In this document: positions 49,925 to 52,901 of the stretch, in pieces
Position numbering within the stretch: the first letter of the stretch is position 1
How the letters are laid out: each line of letters opens with the position of its first letter
Assembly: GCA_934401725.1 (NCBI GenBank)
Contig: CAKRSS010000008.1
Span: forward strand, 1-52,901
Source of the DNA: an uncultured Eubacteriales bacterium
Lineage (GTDB): Bacteria > Bacillota > Clostridia > Oscillospirales > CAG-272
DNA length: 52,901 bases
Reading direction: 5' to 3'
Notes under the pieces: generated by a model
What the model saw: only the letters and a program-made list of their open reading frames with translations
Database searches by the model: none
Told to the model about the DNA's origin: nothing
Translations under genes and position numbers: made by a program

Positions 49925-49951
49925 TACTTTTTTGCAAAAAAGTCAGAAAAA

Positions 49952-50503
49952 TTATGAAATATTCGAATTGTTGCGCAGAATCCGCTCGGCTGAGCGGACA
50001 AGCCGCGCCCGCAGCCAGTCAGGCGAGAGCACGGTTATGTCAGCCTCGAGGGACATTATCACACTAAGAAATTTCTCGATGCTGTGAAATTCGCAGCGGT
50101 AGACGTTGTCGGACACGCGCTCGGTGATGAAGCTGCCGAGCTCGACCGCCGTCAGACGGTCGGGCAGACGAATCTGCGCCGAGTAGGGAATCTGAAGCTG
50201 GATGACGGTGCTGTCGGCCTGGGAATCCGGGTCGAGGTCGGCGGTGTTGGCCACGACGCCGTTGTATTCCTCGCTGTTCGCCGTGGTGAGCGCGATGGGA
50301 AGCGCGAAATCCTCGGTGTAGTAGTAGCCGCGGCGCTTGAAGTCGTAGGCGAGCGGAGCGCCCAGCCTGAGCTGAAGAAAATCAACGTCCCGCTGTGCCT
50401 GACGGTGGGAGATTCCAAAGCGTTCAGCCAGTCGCTTGGCGTTCGGATAGCTCATTTCCGCAATCTTGCGGTGGAGCCACTGTATTCGCTGATTAGCTGA
50501 CAT
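49952..50503 (-). CDS. HTH regulator of the HTH_11/WYL (YafY) type
   Basis: A 183-residue DNA-binding protein. The N-terminal winged helix (about 4-60, QRIQWLHRKIAEMSYPNAKR, LAERFGISHRQAQRDVDFLQLR) matches HTH_11. The C-terminal half (SAQIRLPDRLTAVELGSFIT, FHSIEKFLSVIMSLEADITVLSP) resembles the WYL/WCX region but is shorter than in typical 300-residue members and lacks a clear WYL triplet. The start follows AAGGTAGG. 38 bases after the membrane protein gene on the same strand, so probably co-transcribed. Confidence 0.8.
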   Translation of the reverse strand: MSANQRIQWLHRKIAEMSYPNAKRLAERFGISHRQAQRDVDFLQLRLGAPLAYDFKRRGYYYTEDFALPIALTTANSEEYNGVVANTADLDPDSQADSTVIQLQIPYSAQIRLPDRLTAVELGSFITERVSDNVYRCEFHSIEKFLSVIMSLEADITVLSPDWLRARLVRSAERILRNNSNIS

Positions 50504-50541
50504 GAAAAATACCTACCTTATTATATATGTGCTTGCGTGCG

Positions 50542-51462
50542 TTATCTGTCGCTGCTGTCGGTGATGTCGGACGCATCGGCGGAGTCTTCGACGTCCTCGG
50601 GAATGTCGGGGTCGCCCGCGGGCTCAAGACTGTCGACCGCCTCGCCGTCCTCCGCTGCGACCGTGACCGGCTCGGTCACAGCGTTGTCGGAGACGGCGCA
50701 CATGTCAATCAGCCGCCCGACCGTGTACACGGCGTGCGCCAGCGAGACTATTGCGGTGGGGAGGAACTCGGGAATGGAGTATATCTTTGCGACGGTGCAG
50801 AAAATGTACGATATTGCAAACGACGACGAGATGAGCACATTCAGCAGTCCGAACACGACGTAGAGCCGCGGCCGTCCGCGCCCGACGAAGTAGCCCTCCT
50901 CCTGAAGCTGGAACAGCATTACGAAAACCATGCTGAAAATCAGCAGCAGCTTGACGGGGCTGTTCATGGTGACGTAGTCGTTGAAGTAGGCGTCGATTAT
51001 TGAGAGGAAAGTCCAGCCGATGACGCCGTAGCCGAGCAGCGAGCGCTTCTCGGGGTTGGCGTCCGGCTCGATGGCGGTGAAGCCGAAGTAGGCGACGCTG
51101 ACCCCGCCGAGCACACTGCCGATGACAGAGACGACAGACGCCGCGATGAGTTGCGTGTGCAGGTAGGTCGAGACGACAAATGCCAGCGTCACGATGTAGA
51201 CGAACTTTTTGCTGAAGCCGCTCATCGCCGGAGCTCCCGTCAGCATGCCGGAGCGCGGCATGAGCACGAGCAGGGAAGCCATCCACAGTATGCTCAGCGC
51301 CAGCACGGCGTGCATAATGCTGGTTACAAGCGAGGCGTCGAAATAGCCGACGGTGCGGTCAAACGAGGTCGAGAAGCCCACGACGTAAAGCGCCGCGAGT
51401 ATGAGCGACAGAGAAAAGCCGGAATAAAGGTATATTTTGAGTTTACTTGCTTGGGGGTGCAT
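50542..51462 (-). CDS. Polytopic membrane protein of unknown function
   Basis: A 306-residue protein with about eight predicted helices (from about 13 to 250: LYSGFSLSLILAALYVVGF, VTSIMHAVLALSILWMASLL, FVYIVTLAFVVSTYL and others) and a 50-residue acidic C-terminal tail rich in Asp, Glu and Ser. RBS AGAGG before ATG. No transport or enzyme motif; I do not recognise a family. An AT-rich -10-like TATAAT lies at 51497-51502 on its strand. Likely in an operon with the HTH/WYL-like regulator. Confidence 0.72.
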   Translation of the reverse strand: MHPQASKLKIYLYSGFSLSLILAALYVVGFSTSFDRTVGYFDASLVTSIMHAVLALSILWMASLLVLMPRSGMLTGAPAMSGFSKKFVYIVTLAFVVSTYLHTQLIAASVVSVIGSVLGGVSVAYFGFTAIEPDANPEKRSLLGYGVIGWTFLSIIDAYFNDYVTMNSPVKLLLIFSMVFVMLFQLQEEGYFVGRGRPRLYVVFGLLNVLISSSFAISYIFCTVAKIYSIPEFLPTAIVSLAHAVYTVGRLIDMCAVSDNAVTEPVTVAAEDGEAVDSLEPAGDPDIPEDVEDSADASDITDSSDR

Positions 51463-51502
51463 GGCGATACCTCTGAAATTATATTTTGTCGCGTTAATTA
51501 TA

Positions 51503-52018
51503 GCGCAAATTTATGAACAAATTGTAAACTTCACCGTTTTTGACGCCGAAAAGTTGCTGTTTGGGTACGAAAACAGGTATTTTTGTATACTATGCACAAA
51601 TGCAGAGTGCGAAAATGCGTAAATTTCTACATATCAAAGAAAAGAAAGTTGTAGCAAGAGTATTGATTTAGTTGGATGTTGGTGATATAATTAGAAGGCT
51701 TGATATGCGAAGAAGTGGAAGGTTGCTGTCATGGACAGGTAATTTCCACGGAGTATGTCCGAAAATCGGGCGGCAATAATTCTGAGTAGCACAGGGGCGG
51801 TCAACCCGCTGTCCCCGAGTCGCATGTGCTTCGCTTACCCGGATTTTGCCACGCAATGCTGAGCGTGCGCAAATTTCGGCTTTTTATAGGCAGGGCGAAG
51901 AAACACACGGCAACGTGTTGAAATGAATTTGCGCCACTTTCCGAAACGTGTTCCGGCCAAGGCTTCATTATTATGTAATCTGCGTCGGAACAGCAAATTT
52001 TAAGAAGGAGGCACAAAA
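51503..52018 (+). promoter_or_regulatory. Upstream region and leader of the S10 operon
   Basis: No gene. After the promoter at 51663-51691 a leader of about 320 nt runs to rpsJ. It shows dyads such as GCGTAAATTT-like AT-rich words and a GC-rich stretch near 51780-51880, but I cannot assign a known leader class. Long leaders before rpsJ are common sites of autoregulation in other bacteria. Confidence 0.45.
51663..51691 (+). promoter_or_regulatory. S10 operon promoter
   Basis: TTGATT (51663-51668), 17-base spacer, TATAAT (51686-51691). Confidence 0.78.
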
Positions 52019-52330
52019 ATGGCAGCTAACGAGAAAATCAGAATCCGTCTCAAGAGCTACGATCACACTCTGATCGACACCGCGGCGCAGAAAATCGTCG
52101 AGGTAGCTAAGAGACAGGGCGCAACTGTTTCCGGTCCCGTCCCGCTTCCCACTGACAAGGAGATAGTCACTATCCTCCGCGCAGTGCACAAGTACAAGGA
52201 CAGCCGCGAGCAGTTCGAATACCGCACCCACAAGAGACTGATCGACATCATCAGACCGTCCAAGAAACTGGTTGAGGATCTGATGAACATCGAGCTCCCC
52301 GCAGGAGTTGAAATCGAGATCAAGTTGTAA
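52019..52330 (+). CDS. rpsJ: Ribosomal protein S10
   Basis: Small-subunit head protein that also acts as NusE in transcription antitermination. 103 residues with RIRLKSYDHTLIDTAAQKIV, GPVPLPTDK, and EQFEYRTHKRLIDI. AAGGAGG precedes the ATG. First gene of the S10 operon; 124 bases separate it from rplC, longer than usual. Confidence 0.98.
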   Translation: MAANEKIRIRLKSYDHTLIDTAAQKIVEVAKRQGATVSGPVPLPTDKEIVTILRAVHKYKDSREQFEYRTHKRLIDIIRPSKKLVEDLMNIELPAGVEIEIKL

Positions 52331-52454
52331 TATCAAGCGTTCTCGAAAAACTCGTGCAAAATCACCCCATTGCCGCGAGGCGGCATTGTCGGTCATGTTG
52401 GCGTAGCCCGAAAGGGAAATCCAAAGCGTCAACCAATAACCTACAGGAGAAAAA

Positions 52455-52901
52455 ATGAAAAAGGCAATCATCGGCAAGAAGCTGGGAATGACTCAGATCT
52501 TCGACGAGAAGGGTAATGTCATTCCAGTAACTGTCATCGAAGCGGGTCCGTGCGTAGTCGCACAGAAGAAGGCCTCTGAAAAGGAAGGCTATGACGCGCT
52601 TCAGCTCGGGTTCATGGACGTTAAGGAAAAGCACCTTAACAAGCCCGAGATCGGTCATTTCACTGCGGCCGGCGTCGCTGTGAAGAAGCACCTTAAGGAG
52701 TTCCGCCTTGCGGATTGCTCCGGATATAACGTGGGCGATACGATTTCTGTCGATACCTTCGCCGCTGGCGACAAGGTCGACGTCACTGGAATCACCAAAG
52801 GTCACGGCTATTCGGGCGTTGTGAAGCGTTGGAACTGTCATAAGCTGAGAATGACCCACGGTGTCGGCCCTGTGCACCGTGGGTCATTCTCAGCTTATGA
52901 C
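52455..52901 (+). CDS. rplC: Ribosomal protein L3, 5' part only
   Basis: Large-subunit protein near the peptidyl transferase centre. The start KKAIIGKKLGMTQIFDEKGN is standard, and KGHGYSGVVKRWNCHKLRMTHGVGPVHR continues normally. The next residues (GSFSAYD) do not fit the expected GSMG region: they come from bases 52875-52901, a perfect reverse complement of 52837-52863. The gene therefore runs off the window and its last 27 bases are probably artificial. CAGGAG precedes ATG. Confidence 0.95.
   Translation, partial: MKKAIIGKKLGMTQIFDEKGNVIPVTVIEAGPCVVAQKKASEKEGYDALQLGFMDVKEKHLNKPEIGHFTAAGVAVKKHLKEFRLADCSGYNVGDTISVDTFAAGDKVDVTGITKGHGYSGVVKRWNCHKLRMTHGVGPVHRGSFSAYD
52837..52901. repeat. Perfect 27-bp fold-back at the window end
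   Basis: 52837-52863 and 52875-52901 are exact reverse complements separated by 11 bases, inside rplC. The second arm breaks a highly conserved protein region, so it is most likely an assembly or chimera artefact. Confidence 0.85.

Noticed and set aside
1..52901. tRNA or rRNA genes, complete insertion sequences, prophage
   Set aside because: No cloverleaf ending in GGTTCRANNCC, no rRNA-like conserved stretch and no transposase or phage structural proteins were seen on reading both strands.

Overview
The window reads as a chromosomal segment of a spore-forming, gut-associated member of the Clostridia (Oscillospirales/Ruminococcaceae-like), probably uncultured. Support: a complete spoIIIAA-AH operon, many near-consensus promoters with 17-base spacers, strong Gram-positive ribosome binding sites, GC-rich codon use, a bile salt hydrolase, and cohesin/dockerin surface proteins. 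I found no tRNA, rRNA, CRISPR array, prophage or transposase. The assembly appears to break at the right edge inside rplC, where the last 27 bases fold back perfectly on the preceding sequence.

Layout. 1-470: tandem 94-bp intergenic repeats. 471-7310: ABC-F ATPase, a small sigma-region-4-like regulator behind a LexA-type operator, homoserine dehydrogenase, a DUF4364 regulator, a sigma-70 family factor and a tyrosine recombinase. 7310-7628: a 21-bp perfect inverted repeat, each arm shaped like a Xer/dif core site, enclosing a promoter and a terminator. This is an apparent invertible promoter. In the orientation shown it points away from a two-gene operon (7765-12697) for a secreted dockerin protein and a membrane-anchored cohesin protein, both full of Cys-rich repeats. 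12763-15138: a gene-poor stretch. 15196-19264 (minus strand): murA, a DUF3810 metallopeptidase and an RluA pseudouridine synthase.

21003-30668 is one long operon for phenylalanine and tyrosine synthesis: Phe/Tyr leader peptide with attenuator, pheA, aroB, aroC, a fused aroE-aroK, aroQ, aroA, tyrA and DAHP synthase. It encodes every step from PEP and erythrose-4-phosphate to phenylpyruvate and 4-hydroxyphenylpyruvate. A bile salt hydrolase gene follows 15 bases after the last aro gene, which suggests a link between aromatic amino acid supply and bile acid amidation.

30742-42419 is a more plastic stretch: TetR regulator, broken MMPL transporter, repeat clusters, GNAT, lipoprotein, MATE transporter, and a structured leader resembling those of tet ribosomal-protection genes placed before a non-tet coiled-coil membrane gene with an in-frame TAG. 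Two glycerophosphodiesterases follow. 42576-47482 is the spoIIIA operon (mother-cell side of the forespore channel). After it come a P-loop ATPase, rplJ-rplL (minus strand) with an L10 leader, a HTH/WYL-like regulator with a membrane protein, and the start of the S10 ribosomal operon (rpsJ, rplC).
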